Assembly (NCBI GenBank): GCA_033961575.1
Contig: CM066737.1
Location: 53,606,771 to 53,670,770, forward strand
Direction: 5' to 3'
DNA length: 64,000 nt
DNA from: Aselliscus stoliczkanus
Lineage: Eukaryota > Chordata > Mammalia > Chiroptera > Hipposideridae
The position numbers and the translations under genes are program-made. Below, in pieces: positions 34,791 through 47,268 of this stretch (position 1 is its first letter; each line of letters starts with the position of its first letter). The notes under the pieces are model-generated. The model did no database searches, was not told the DNA's origin, and saw only the letters and a list, made by a program, of their open reading frames with translations.

Positions 34791-36059
34791 TTGCAGACTG
34801 GCGGAGGAGTTATTTAAGGGCTTGAAGGGGAGACGTTAGGACTTCATTCAAAAATCTGCCTTCTGCTGACTCCCTGAGATTTTATGCTAAGGCAGGCACT
34901 GGAGCTGGCTGTGAAGGGGTGTCAAAACACCCCTTCTGACCCTCCTTAGTCCCCCTAGTTAGAGGGGTAAACTAGCTCTTTTCCTCCCATACTTTTGAAT
35001 TCAGTCCTTTTGCCCTCAAATCACCATTCAGAGATTATGATCTGATCTGGAGAATGCTTCCTCTGGCGCTGTAGTTTCAAAGACTGGAAACTTTGTGGTA
35101 GCCTTGAGGAAACAAATACTGCCGACTCACCTGAATTTTCCCTCCAGAGCCCTTGCCTCAGAATCCCAAAGTGGCCCAGCCTGGCTGTACGGTGGGCCAA
35201 ATTGACAGCAACTAGGAAGCCAAGAGCCCACCTGAATGAGCTTAAAAGGCATCAAATAAATCAGAATTGAGACACTTACGAAGCAGTTCCTTTGGAGAGC
35301 CTTGAAGGAGATGTATGTACTTCCCAGGAGAGGATCCTGAGGGAGGGGAACAAGGTGCAAGAGGCCCCAGGCTGAGGTGACAAAGGATTTCTAATTGTTC
35401 GCAGCAGCTTTGCAAAATCCATCTGCAAATCTCAGCCTCAGGTCAGAGACTTATTACAGATCAGAATTAAACCCCTGGAGACTATGGAAGATTGAATTAC
35501 TTTTAAAAAGTTTGGCGAATTTTGTGTTTTTCCTGTCAAAAACTCCAGCTGGGCTTTTGTGTGGTGACCTCTGTGAGTCCGTCCAGGAGAGGACTTGGGG
35601 GAGAGCCGTTTGGCCCAAGGAGGAATTTGGAACATTTCAGCTTTGGGAGTAGGGAGAGGAGGGGGGTCTCTTATGCCCATTAGGTGTTCATGGCTAGCAG
35701 CCTTACAGCCCAGCAGGAAGTAAGCCTCATAAACACAGCCCAGTGAGCTAGTGCCCAAGCAGCCCTGCACTGCCTAAAGTCCTGCAGACTCTTCCACCCA
35801 TATTTGTTCACCAGCAAAGCCCCCAGCCCTATTCCACTCCTGAGGTTGACCCCAAGGTACAACAATAAACATGTATTATAGGTTCAGACACTGTTAGATT
35901 CAAAGAGCAGGTCCCTACAACGTGGGACTGAGACATCCATGGCAACCGTGGGCCTCCCCTTTGTACCACACAAAAGAGTAGCATACTCTGTCATTTCAGT
36001 CTCCCACAAGGTCTGTGGTGTGGAGTACAGAGGCTAGGTGTCCTCTCCAAATGGAAAAA
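34791..36059. other. intergenic unique sequence
   Basis: Non-repetitive 1.3 kb. An upstream non-coding CLDN2 exon could lie here or elsewhere in 25-51 kb, but no promoter or exon could be fixed. Confidence 0.35.
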
Positions 36060-36530
36060 AAAGCTTTTTTTTTCTGATTAAAAAAAAATACTAGATGCTT
36101 TTGTAAGGAATTCAGAAAATAAAATATGAAGAAAATGGAGGTCTTGATAATACTACCAGCAAGGGGTATAATGTTAATCATTGTTAACATTTTGATGTTC
36201 TATAGAGACATGAATAGAAATATTTTTACAAAACTGAATCACATTATATCTTGCAATTCTGTGACCTTCTATCATTTCTAAATAATGTGATGATATGACA
36301 TTGACGTGGTCCACTGACATGATCCTATTTCCATGTCAATTAAAAAAAATGAATCTGAGTCATTTCTTATGGCTTCATTATATTCTATTATATAGAATAT
36401 AATTTATTTAACCATTAACTAATACACATTTTTATTATTTCCATTTTTTTCACTATTATAACCTAGAATCTTTACACACAATACAAACAATTCCTAGGAA
36501 TTGAATAGCTAGAACAAAGGGTATGCATAC
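36060..36530 (-). repeat. old LINE-1 fragment, antisense
   Basis: AT-rich, with TTCCTAGGAATTGAATAGCT and AACAAAGGGTATGCA, typical of old L1 3' ends. Confidence 0.55.
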
Positions 36531-36567
36531 TTTAAAGGCTAAAACAACATATTACAAAACTAGGGCA

Positions 36568-36680
36568 TGCGGGCAGAGTTGCGCAGTGGTTAAGCGCTGG
36601 CTTGGGAAGCCAGCGGCTTCGGTTTGGATCCCACATATGAGGGCCAGTGACACTGCCCTCAAAAACAAACAAACAAAAAA
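36568..36680 (+). repeat. short tRNA SINE (type A)
   Basis: GCGCAGTGGTTAAGCGCTGGC to ACTGCCCTC plus (AAAC)n tail. Confidence 0.93.
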
Positions 36681-36689
36681 AGTAGGGCA

Positions 36690-36850
36690 GCTATTATTAT
36701 TTCCAGATGAGAAAGCCTAGGCCCAGTGAAATGAAATGAATGATTTACTCAGAATCCCGAGCTGGGCAGTAATAGTGAGACCTGGAATCTAGGTATCCAG
36801 ATGTCTGGTTGAATAAACTTTCCAGTGTACCACACTGACTCCCTCCCAAG
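36690..36850 (-). repeat. MIR SINE
   Basis: TATTTCCAGATGAGAAAGCCTAG with an antisense MIR layout. Confidence 0.6.
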
Positions 36851-38050
36851 GATTCCTATGTAAAAATGATGACTAGTGGCCACTTTTCATTGGACACTTT
36901 CTAGGTGCCAGGCACTGTGCTGAGGGTTTTCTGCATATTCTCTCACTGAGAGGCTGCAGAGCCAGGCCTAGGCACCAAACCTGGCCGACTCTGGAGCTTG
37001 ATTCTTAATCGTGATGCTCTACTCCATTTTTGAAGTAATATCAAAGCAAACAGGCAGAATGTTGCCTAATGTTAATTCAATGAGGCAAATCAAAAATCAT
37101 TGTCCTTCCCAAGGTGGTGCATAACTGTCTTGCAGGTGAGAATGGGGTACTGACCCCTGACAGTGCTCCCAGGAGGCTTCCCTCTGCAAGCTGGGACAAG
37201 CTAAAAGGGAAACCATGTCTGAGCTCAGACCTGGGGATTCTTTGGGCAGGAAAATAAGCAAGATTGAAGGAGTAGGAAGCATAGCAGGCTAATCCTCTAA
37301 CCAGCTGTGTGAACTGGGGCAAATCTTCATGTCTTCTTTCTCCAGGCTTCACCCAGCTGACTTCCCTTGGCTGGGCTAATGAATATGAAAGCATTTTGAC
37401 AAGTAAAAAATTGCTGGCTGAGTGCAAGATAGAATTATCAGCTCACAGTGACTCTGCAATTTAGAATAGGAAAAGGCAGAATCGTAGGGGTAGGTGCCAG
37501 GACGGATGAGGGTACTGTGTTGGCAGGATGTGGTTACCAGACTGGCAATCACTCAAGGACTAGGTTCTAACACTGTGTTTCCAACAGACTGGAGCTGGCA
37601 GATCCTGGTGCAATCATGCCAAAGGCTATGACTCCTAAGTGTTGAACCTGGGATGCTCCTCAGTAATCTGCTGAGAGCCTCGCTGAGATCCATAGAGCAT
37701 AGCTAGGTTGGGGAATGGAGAAGGCCCTGAAAGGAGGGAGGAAAAAACAGCAGTCTGAGAAAAGCAGCATCTGGTTAAGGAGAGGAGTGAGCAGTGAGAG
37801 AATAAAATGACGAAAATGAGGGTCTTGGAAGAGATGGGTTAAGACAGAGAGCAGGAAGAGAGGTAGAGGAGGGGTCTTTGAGGAAGAAAATCTAAGAGAA
37901 GTCTATATAAAGCAAGGTCTTGAGGGAGAGGGAGGAGACGGTGCTATAAAAAGAGGAGTCTAGAAAGAGAAACAAGAGAGATTCTAGGAACAAAGGAGCA
38001 GGGATGAGAGGGCTATGGGAGAACGAGTTAGGGTCTAGAGCAGAGAGAGG
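36851..38050. other. intergenic sequence, purine-rich part
   Basis: Unique to about 37700, then about 350 bases of G/A-rich DNA. No gene recognised. Confidence 0.4.
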
Positions 38051-38059
38051 ATTAGAGAT

Positions 38060-38209
38060 GTGAGTATTCTATTGCCACCAAGACTTTCTCATCAAAGTCA
38101 CAAATGACACCCATGTCGGGCCAGCCGAGTGGCACAGTGGTTGAGCGCTGGCTTGGGAAGCCAGCCGGTTCAGGTCCCACATATGAGGGCCAGTGACACT
38201 GCCCTCAAA

Positions 38210-38245
<36 letters not shown>

Positions 38246-38930
38246 AAACAAATGACACCCATGTCACCAAATCCAGTGGCTGCTTTTCAGACCTTAACTT
38301 CCTTGCCCTCTGTTGTGGCATTCAATGCCCTCGATAACTTTGCCCTTCTTGAAATGTTTTCTTCTCTTGACCTCTGTGATACAACTCTCCCCTCATGTTC
38401 CTCCTATCTCTCTGGATAGTTTTTCATTGACTTCTCCTCCTCGGCCAGATCCTTAAATATAGGTGATTCTCAGGAGCCTGACCTAGGTCATCTTCCCTTT
38501 TCACTCTGCATTCCCACTCTCAGACATCTCATTTATCTCTCATGGTTCCAATTACACTGTATACTCTGATGACTTCCAAATTGTCATTTTCAGTCCAGAC
38601 TTCTCTGAAATTCAGACCCCTCTATACCAACATCTCCATTTGGATAGCTCAAAAGCATCTCAGACTCAAAATGTCCAAAATTATATCCTTGATTCCTTTG
38701 GAACCAAGACCAATCCTTCCTCAGTTTTCCTCATTTGCAAAAACCAGTTGTTTAAGCCAGAAACCTCTGAGTTAGACTTAATTTCACTCTTTTCTCTTTC
38801 TTCGACCCTCCACATCCCATCTCATCTGATGTGTAAATCCTTTCAATCCTACTTCCAAAATACGGCTCTTTCATCCATCTAATAATTTTCCATGATACCT
38901 ACATTACCATCATCTCACAAAATTTGTGGT
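38060..38930 (+). repeat. L2 LINE, split by a SINE
   Basis: Sense L2 text, e.g. CCAAATCCAGTGGCTGCTTTT and ATGTCCAAAATTATATCC; the SINE at 38119 interrupts it. Confidence 0.65.
38119..38245 (+). repeat. short tRNA SINE (type A) with (AAAT)n tail
   Basis: Flanked by perfect 18-base copies of ACAAATGACACCCATGTC. Confidence 0.96.
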
Positions 38931-38993
38931 CTCAGGACCACTTTACACTTTTATGTATTTTATTTTTTTTAAATGGTATATAGCCTATTTTTT

Positions 38994-39496
38994 TGTAAAG
39001 ATTTTATTGGGGAACTGGAGGTGGGGAACAGTGTTGGGGAATTGGGGAAGGGGACCAGCCAAGTTGTTGTTCTTCAGTCTTCGTTGTGGAGGGTGCCAGT
39101 CGCCATCTGGCATCCTGTTGGCAGCTCATGGCCTCTAAACTCAAGGTGCTGTGTTCAATCTTAGTTGCGGGTGGGCGTAGCCACCATCCCATGCGGGAGT
39201 CGAACCCCACAGCCTTGTTGTTAAGAGCGCACGCTCTATGCACTGAACCATCTGGGCGGCAGCTCAGCTCAAGTTGCAGAGTTAAATCTTAGTTGCGGGT
39301 GGGTGTAGCCCACCATTGAACAGGCAGTCTTGTTATTACACCAGCTGACCCATCCTGCCACCTGTTGGCAACTCAGCGACAGCTCAGTTTGGGCACAGCA
39401 TCACTGGCCCATGTGGGAATCGAACCGGCGGCCCTGTTGCTCAGAGCTCGCACTCTAAGCCAACTTTTAACCAACTGAGCCACTCGGCCATCCCCG
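38994..39496 (-). repeat. three-unit tRNA SINE (type C)
   Basis: Complete antisense copy from AAAGATTTTATTGGGG to GAGCCACTCGGCC. Confidence 0.93.
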
Positions 39497-39689
39497 CTTT
39501 ACACTTTTAAAAGTTATTTAGGAAACAGCCCAATGTCCTTCAATTAGTGAATGGATAAACTATAGCACACCTGCACAAAGCAATACTACTCAGCAATAAA
39601 GAAGAAAAGACTATAGATACAGACAACTACATAGATGAAGCTCAAATGTATTATGCTGATTAAAGGAAGCCAGATTTAAAATGCTGCCT

Positions 39690-40190
39690 ACTGGGTCCGT
39701 GAGTGGTGCGTTGGTTAACAGTTGGCTTAAGCGCATGAGCTCTGAGAAACAGGGCCGCCAGTTTGATTCCCACATGGGCCAGTGAAGCTGCGCCTGAACT
39801 GAGCTGTCAACAGGTGGCAGGATGGCTCAGCTGGTGTAACAATAAGATTTCCTGTTCGATGGTGGGCTATGCCCCCCTGCAACTAAGACCGAACTGGGCA
39901 CCTTGAGCTGAGCTGCTGCCAGGATGGCTCAGAGGATAGGGCATGTGCTCTTAACAACAAGGCTGCTGGTTCCACTCCCACATGAGATGGTAGCTACGCC
40001 CACCCGCAACTAAAATTGAACACAGCACCTGGAGCTTAGAGGCCACGAGCTGCTCACCAGAAGCCAGATGGTGACTGACGCCCTCCACAACGAAGATTGA
40101 AGAACAGCAACCCATCTGGTCCCCATCTCCAATTCCCCAACATTATTCCCCTCCTCCAATTCCCCAATAATCTAAAAAAAAAAAAAAAAA
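39690..40190 (+). repeat. three-unit tRNA SINE (type C)
   Basis: Sense copy with three tRNA-like units; inverted relative to the type C copy at 38994, 193 bp away. Confidence 0.9.
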
Positions 40191-40556
40191 AGAGTTGGCT
40201 TGGGAGCTCAAGCTCTGAGCAGTAGGGCTGCCAGTTCAGATCCCACATGGGCCAGTGACACTGTGCCCTCTACAACTAAGATGGTGAACAACAGCTCGAC
40301 CTGGAGCTGAGCTGCCATGTGTCGTTGGCAATGGCGTAGGATGCAATGGGCTACCATAAGCTACCATGGCCAGTGATCAATCTGCTTCAGCCAGAAAGAG
40401 CACAATGATCACAATACCAACATGAGCCAGTGAAGCAATGTCCTCCACAACTAGACTGAAGAACAAAATGACAGCAACTTGTCTGTTCCCCTTTCCCGAT
40501 TCCCCAGCGCTGTTCCCTTCCCCCAATTCCCCAATAAAATCTTCAAAAAAAAGAAA
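40191..40556 (+). repeat. composite SINE (type B), 5'-truncated
   Basis: Starts at AGAGTTGGCTTGGGAGCTC and ends CCCCAATAAAATCTTC plus A-tail. Confidence 0.9.
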
Positions 40557-41365
40557 GGCTACTGTATGATTCCAATTATATGACATTCTTGAAGTGCCAA
40601 AACTATAGGGATGGAGAACAGATGAGTGGTTGCCAGGGATGGTAGAAGGGGTTGACTATGGTGGTTTGGCACAGGGAATTATTTTGGGTGTTGAGACTGT
40701 AATGTTTGGTGCATAACTCTACTATTCTTCAAAATTCATGGAACTGTATGTACATCTAAGAGAATGAATTTTATGCACCTTTCCACATTTTGTCACACAG
40801 TATTAAAATGACATGTATGTATATTTAAAAATAAATAAATAAAAATTATTAGTAAAAAATAATTAAAGATTCCAAAATGATTTCATTTTTATTAGTTACA
40901 CTTATTGATATTTAACATTAGAAATGAAAACTGATAAATTAAAAACTATTTTTTAACTTAGATCACAATGAGAAACACATTGCATGTTAAAATAAGTAAC
41001 ATAATTATTTTAAAAAATAACTTTTTCCAAAACAAAAAAAAAATTAGCAAGAAAAGTGACATTGTATTATATTTTTGCCAATATCTTTAATATCTGGCTG
41101 AATATAAGGCAGCCAAATTCTCATATTTGCTCTTGCATTCAATCTGTTACAATATGTTGTTTTAGTTAAACTATATGAAGAAAATCCAGCCTCATAGAAA
41201 AATGTTAAAGAAGGGGTTATTTAATAGCCTTTTAGGCAGAATTCTAAGAATGATCCCCAGATGACCCTCACCTGTGTATAATAAATTTCTCCTTTGAAAG
41301 TGGATGTTTATGATGTTTATCACACCCATGATTATATTATTGATAGGCAAAGAGAAATTATCCAG

Positions 41366-41471
41366 GGGCAGGCCCAGTGGTGTGGTGGTTAATCGCTGGC
41401 TTGGGAAACCAGTGGCCCTGGTTCGGGTCCCACAGATGAGGGCCAGTGACACTGTCCTCAAAAAAAAAAAA
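41366..41471 (+). repeat. short tRNA SINE (type A)
   Basis: First of a tandem pair in the MLT1 LTR. Confidence 0.93.
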
Positions 41472-41476
41472 GTTCT

Positions 41477-41592
41477 GGGCCGGCCGAGTGGCGCGGTGGT
41501 TAAGTGCTGGCTTGGGAAGCCAGCGGCCACGGTTCAGGTCCCACATATAAGGGCCAGTGAGACTGCCCTCAAAAAAAAAAAAAAAAAAAAAG
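41477..41592 (+). repeat. short tRNA SINE (type A)
   Basis: Second of the pair. AGAAATTATCCAGG lies before the first and after the second copy. Confidence 0.94.
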
Positions 41593-42046
41593 AAATTATC
41601 CAGGTGGACCAAATGTAATCATGTGAGTCCTTTCAAAGTTGAGTGCTTTCTCTGTCTAGTGGCAGAAAAGAAGGCAGAGAGATCCAAAGAGTGAGAAGTA
41701 CTTGACTTGCCATTGATGATTCAAAAAGGGAAGGGGCCACAGGAGGAGGAATGTGGCAGCCTCTTAGGAGCAGAGAGTGGCATTTGGATGACAGCCAGCA
41801 AGGCAATGGGAAGCCAAGGTCTACCACTTGATGAATCAGGACTTTTTTTTTAACATTCTGAGTGAGCTTGAATAAGATCCCAGTCCAGCCAACAACTGGA
41901 CCTCAGCCTGTAAGACCCTCAGCAGTGAACTCAGGTGAACCCACCTGGACTTCTGATCTACAGAACTGTGAAATAATAAATGGGTATTGTGTTAAAGTTG
42001 TTAACTTTGTGGTAATTTGTTATGGCAGCAATAGAAAACTAATACA

Positions 42047-42772
42047 CTGTGGATAGTCTTCTTTGGTACTATAACTAAACTTCACAACTCATCATTTTTT
42101 AATGATTATTTGCAATGTAGAATCTGAAACCATGTGGACTCGTAGAGAACAACCTTTTGTACTCTGTGACATTAAAATCTATTGGTCTATCTTGCACTTT
42201 GAATGGATCTATTATTCATGCATGATTTTGTAACATCATGCGTTAGTCATTTAGAAAACATTGGCCCAAGCAATTATATAGATGTTCCAATTGTTGACTC
42301 ATTTCATGATTATAGGATGTAAAAAACCACACTCATTTATATCACCACTAATCTTATCAGAAATGTCTTTAGGGTATTGAGAAACTCTCAAGCTCACAGT
42401 GGCAGACAAAGGTTATCCAAAATTCTATTTCTCTACCTGAAAGATTATTATTATTGACAACAAATACTATCAGTCATTTTCCTTGAGATAACAGGATCAC
42501 TTTATTTATTTTAAACAAAATGCTGGCCAAATAATGAAGTCTGAATAACCATAGTTTGTCTGTAGTCATTCTTTCAATTAAAACAAGTTATTCCATATAA
42601 AACTGGCTAGTTTAGCTTGCAATTAAATCACACAGTGCTCTTTTCTTCATGACCAAAGGCGTATTTCAGTATGTAGTAGAAGAGCTTTATACATCCTACC
42701 TTCTGTGTCACACAGGCTATTAAGATAAAAATACACGTACTCAAAGGGTTGATTTAAAAATTAATAATCTTA
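42047..42772. other. AT-rich sequence, family unknown
   Basis: Together with 40880-41229 it looks like one old AT-rich element split by the MLT1 LTR; not identified. Confidence 0.3.
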
Positions 42773-42885
42773 GGGCCAGCTGAGTGGCACGGTGGTTAAG
42801 CGCTGGCTTGGGAAGCCAGCGGCCCTGGTTCGGGTCCCACATATGAGGGCCAGTGACACTGCCCTCAAAAAAAAAAAAAAAAATA
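42773..42885 (+). repeat. short tRNA SINE (type A)
   Basis: Flanked by AAAAATTAATAATCTT / AAAATTAATAATCTT. Confidence 0.95.
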
Positions 42886-43142
42886 AAATAAAAATTAATA
42901 ATCTTTACTGTTTCATCAAGACATTCTTATGTAAAACTGACAAGTGTCTGACAAGGTCACATTGCCACGCTCAGCACTGGATGCTTGGGGTGCTGCCTTA
43001 TGGTTGGTCATGTAATATCTCTTGCCTCTATGAACACATGTGCCTTTCCTCTACATCGGATCCTATAGGAGACAATACTTTCACTGCATTTATGACAAGT
43101 CCCTGTGGTGCCCCAATGAGAGATGGCTGTGTAAGTCAATGA

Positions 43143-44009
43143 TGGAAACAATCTCCTAAGAGGAGACAACCCAAGCCAGGCTACAGTCCCCATGGGGACC
43201 CCAGGACTGAGATATTGGGAACTCAAGCCCTTGGAAACAGAGGCCCAGACCCCTGGCCACATAGGCCAAAAGCCTGTCTGTGAGAAACTGATAATAACAT
43301 CAGTCCTTGAGCTCACTTGCCTAAAGCCACTGCTGTGAGAAGTCTCCTTGAAGACTAAAAGTCTCCAGGCCATGAGATTTTCGATAAGAGGCAACTTGCT
43401 GACCACAGGGTATGTTAATCAATAGCCTCATTTGAATTCTTTGCCTTGTACATTGTTGTAGCAACAGATACTGAAGCTTTGACTGAGAAACAGATGCTAC
43501 CCTCTGTTGTAAACATGTAGCCCTCTGTAGGATAAGAGAAGTTTGAGACTCCCCCTTTTAGCTACTAAGTATTGTAATCACATAGGAATAGACTTTGGAT
43601 AATTTTTACCCTAAACTCTGCCACTGCTTGTTGTTTAGTAATAGCTCAAGTATGCGCCCTGTGAGTCTAGCTGCTGGAATTTGGGATAATGGCTAGGTAG
43701 TCATGGTAAGCACTCTTTAGGACATGTGTAGAGATATGAATCCTTAGCATAGAATAGGTCACACTACATCCTGGAGAGAACAATTACAAGGAAGTAAAGA
43801 CTGCAAAAGTTCTAAGAGGTGGAACTTAACTTGTGATTGAGGTAATGGTCCAGAATCCCTATAAAAGGGACATGCTGTAACAATAAAGTGTGACACTTCT
43901 TCTCTGAAACTCCCCCAGTGTCTCCACTCTCTCCCTTCTTTCTTTTCTTCCCTCGTCGACACTGTCTCCACCTGAGGGAACCCCTAGACTCGCGGAGGCT
44001 GGTCCCCCA
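43143..44009 (+). repeat. solo LTR of an endogenous retrovirus
   Basis: About 867 bp from TGGAAACAATC to GGTCCCCCA, with TATAAAAGG (about 43861) and CAATAAAG (about 43881). Near-duplicate flanks CAATGA (43137-43142) and CAATGG (44010-44015). No coding sequence beside it. Confidence 0.6.
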
Positions 44010-44039
44010 CAATGGAGGAGTAATTATAATAATAACAGC

Positions 44040-44235
44040 CACATTGAGTGCTAAATATGTGTCAAGCTGAACAATCCATACACACTTTCAATAAATCTTC
44101 ACTACAACCCCGTGGGGTAGGGATTATTATTATCTCATTTCACAAACGGGAAAACTAGAAGTTACGTTATTTGCCCCAGGCCTGAGACACACATCCAAGT
44201 CTAACTCTAGAGCCCAAGCTTTTTCACTTTAAGGT
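44040..44235 (-). repeat. MIR SINE
   Basis: TTGAGTGCTAAATATGTGTC ... TCATTTCACAAACGGGAAAAC; antisense MIR. Confidence 0.75.
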
Positions 44236-44599
44236 CTACTGCAGAAATACAGACATTAGAGGATAAGGATCTGAGCTAGAATGGTAGCCAAACCACTTTA
44301 TAGCAATGGCTCGTGAGGACTGAGTCAAGAGCTGTTGTGGAGGAAACACTAACACAACCTCCAGCTGTCCCCATTTGGTAGTCTGGAGATGGTGCCATTG
44401 ACAGATCAGGCCCAGCCCCAGAGCACTGGCAATGGCTATAGTGGAGACTTGCTCAGGTTGTGACACCAGTCACCCACTGCCGTTGAGCCCTTCTACAATC
44501 TGCCTAACTCCACAGCAGTACACAGGCCTCTAAGTTCGGCACCTGGAACAATTACCAAATGGATCATACCCTCCACACAGCTGTATTCTAAAATCTCAT

Positions 44600-44940
44600 A
44601 GAGTGCTGAAACAAAACAGACCTGAATTCCAATCTCAGATCTGTTACTGGGTAGCTTTTTGGTAAATCACTTAACCTCTTTGTGCCTTAGTTTCCTGCTC
44701 ATCTTTTTTTTTTTTGAGGGCAGTGTCACTGGCCCTCATATGTGGGACCGAACCGGGGCCGCTGGCTTCCCAAGCCAGCTCTTAACCACTGCGCCACTCG
44801 GCCGGCCCTTCCTGCTCATCTTTAAACATGAGCAATAGTAGTTTCTATCTCGTAGGATTTCCATAAGGAGTAAATGAAATAATAAAGCAATAAACAGGGC
44901 CTGGCATATTGTAAGCACTCAATAAACATTACCTATTTTT
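44600..44940 (+). repeat. MIR SINE, split by a type A SINE
   Basis: AAATCACTTAACCTCTTTGTGCC before the SINE; GGGCCTGGCATATTGTAAGC and CACTCAATAAACATTACC after it. Confidence 0.9.
44704..44808 (-). repeat. short tRNA SINE (type A)
   Basis: Flanked by TTCCTGCTCATCTTT on both sides. Confidence 0.95.
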
Positions 44941-45059
44941 GTTGTGGTTGTGGTTATTCTTGTTAGTTTCTTAGGATCTACCTCCCAGGAAGATAGTTGA
45001 CAGTAGTTATCAATAATCTGTCATTTATTTAGGCAGGCTCAACAGGATGCCAAGACCAA

Positions 45060-45860
45060 AAATAAAAGAGAATGTACTGAGAATTCAGCATAGCTGTGTC
45101 TTCTCATGGCCTTAGGCCAGGATGAGAAAGGAGGCTGTCTTTGGAGAAGAAGGGCTGAAGAGGCTGGCTAGAGGAGCCAGGGATGAAGCTGACTAAATTA
45201 AATGGAGCAGGGAAGGAGGCTGGCTAGGAGTGACCTTCCCAGGCACCCTCTCTCCCACCCCTCCTGCTTCCTCAAAACTCTGTTTTTCTAGGCCTCTGAA
45301 GTCCAAATGAGGAGCAAATGGGGAGCTGCAAGGGGCTCTGCCAAGAGAGCCCCACACCACATGGGCCGCAGCCCTGGCTCAAATGGCAGACCAAGAGGCA
45401 GAGGGTGCGGGAGGAGAGCTGACCTAGCAACAAACTGTTCTCCAGAGGGGCCCCTGTCCCAGAAACCCGAAGGGCTGGGTCCAAGACTTGGCACATTTGG
45501 GACATTTGGACTTGAGGGCAGAGGTCCCAGGCACCATTTGCTATTTTTGTTTTGGGGACAGGCTTGCACGGGGGAGAGATTCTTCCCCTTTTCTCTTTCC
45601 TCAGAGCAGATCCTGCCTTGCTTCTTGTCTCCTCCTGGCCCCCATACTGGCTGGTTAGGCTTCCTGCTCCCAACACCAGGGACCCTGGCTCAAAAGGCAC
45701 GGATGCTGGAGGGAAAGAGTAAGAGTCTCTTTCCTGAGGTGAGAGCAGAACCTGTTCTGGGGCTTTCAATCTGGCATTCTAGAGCCTTCCCCACCCAGTT
45801 CCTGCTGGCCTGGGCTCTCACTCTTCCCTGGACAGCCTCCTCTGCTCACTGGCCCCCAGG
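45060..45860. other. unique GC-rich sequence, no gene called
   Basis: Long frames exist on both strands (202 codons at 45307-45915 +, 165 codons at 45769-45272 -), which is expected of stop-poor GC-rich DNA. No domain, and the plus frame runs into a MIR. Confidence 0.4.
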
Positions 45861-45864
45861 ACAG

Positions 45865-46090
45865 TACAGTGCAGGGCAGTGCAGTGTAGTGGTTAAGAGC
45901 ACAAAGCTTATCTGAGTTCAAATCCCAGCCTCCTCACTTTTAACTGTGACCTTGGCCAAGTACCTTAATGTCATCTATAAAATGAGGCTTGTAATAGTAT
46001 CTTCCTCAGAGGGTTATTTGTGAGACTTAAATTAATCCATGCAAAATGCTTAGAACAGTGCTTGTTATATAAATGTTTAACAAATGTTCT
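45865..46090 (+). repeat. MIR SINE, nearly full length
   Basis: CAGTGTAGTGGTTAAGAGCAC, with tRNA-like head, core and ATGCTTAGAACAGTGCTTG tail. Confidence 0.9.
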
Positions 46091-46559
46091 CTCTTCTTAC
46101 TATCTATCCACTTATGTGCCAGTTTTCCCTGCCAGGGTTACATTTCCCTTTCTCACTGCCTCCTTAAACCCAGCTCAGGTCAGTCACCTCCTCCTCCATG
46201 AGGTCTCCCTGGCATTACTCGTTGTCCTAACCTTTTATGATCCACAGTGAGACTAGACCCATTTTGTGACATGAACGACACTGATTAAATGAATCATAAA
46301 ATAACATCTAGTCCCTTAGTGCAGTCAAATTTTGGAACTGGGACCCACAGTAAGAAATATATTTTATAGCATGTCCCAGTATATGCATTTGTGTATCTTT
46401 AAATTTAGATCTAACTATATGACTGAAACAAAAGCTTCACAGAGCAACATATGCCCTTACCACGTGCGATTCACTCTTCTATTTGCCATTCATTCATCCT
46501 GTTAAATGCTGGTTACAACCCACTAAACTTATGTTCAGCTCTGCCATTGGTTATAATCC

Positions 46560-47200
46560 ACAATGTTCTCTGTGATAAACCCTATTCAGGGTGGGCTTAA
46601 GACCTTCCGAGTTCCTAAACCCTGAAGAGATTATAGGTGAAAGGCCATGGCCTGTTTACAGAGTGAAGAACAAGTCAAGAAGAGCTGCAGTACACGGTGT
46701 GTGGAGGGCATTGGAGGCAGAAGACTGGAAGACAGGCTGGGCTTGGCCCCGCAAAGGAGTATGGGCATTTCCTATAGGCAATTAGTACTCACTGGAAAAT
46801 TTTAAATATAGGAGGGTCCTATCAGCTCTGTGTTTTAGAAAAATCACTGGGGTGTCTCTGAGGAGGATGAGTAGAAAGTCCAGGTCAAAGACAGGGGAAC
46901 TGATCTGGAAGCTCTTTCACGCATCCAGGTGAGAGAGGACAGATGAGGCAATAACTGAAGAAACAACTGGGAGAGAGGGGAGCACATAGGAGACAGATGT
47001 GAGAAATGGTGAAGACTACAATCAATGTGGCTTGGTGGCTGAGGTGTTTAGCTTGAGTGACTGGGACAATATGATGCTGGTTACTGAGGCAGGTACAGAA
47101 GATGTTTGTGGAGGGATAAAATGGTTCCATTTTGGAATGAGTATGAGATACCTATGGGGATAATTTCAGGCTGGAAATATAATTTTCAACCTTTCACTCA
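46560..47200 (-). repeat. L2 LINE fragment
   Basis: Antisense L2 type (AGGAGGGTCCTATCAGCTCTG, CATCCAGGTGAGAGAGGAC). Confidence 0.6.
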
Positions 47201-47268
47201 ATAAACATTAATGGGACCGACATAAAGAGACTAATATTTTATTTTGACATTAAAGAAGTAAACTAGAA

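Larger units (their letters stand above)
39497..40870 (+). repeat. LINE-1 3' end, split by SINEs
   Basis: CCCAATGTCCTTCAATTAGTG ... AAGCCAGATTTAAAATGC, then after the SINEs GATTCCAATTATATGACATT ... GTGGTTGCCAGGGATGG: sense L1 3' region. Confidence 0.8.
41230..42046 (+). repeat. MLT1-type LTR (ERVL-MaLR)
   Basis: GGCAGAATTCTAAGAATGATC ... GACTTCTGATCTACAGAACT ... GGTAATTTGTTATGGCAGCA ... ACTAATACA matches MLT1 LTR sequence by recognition. Two SINEs interrupt it. Confidence 0.85.

Noticed and set aside
45272..45915. Overlapping 202- and 165-codon open frames on opposite strands
   Set aside because: GC-rich, stop-poor DNA; no domain, no promoter, and the plus-strand frame runs into a MIR repeat.
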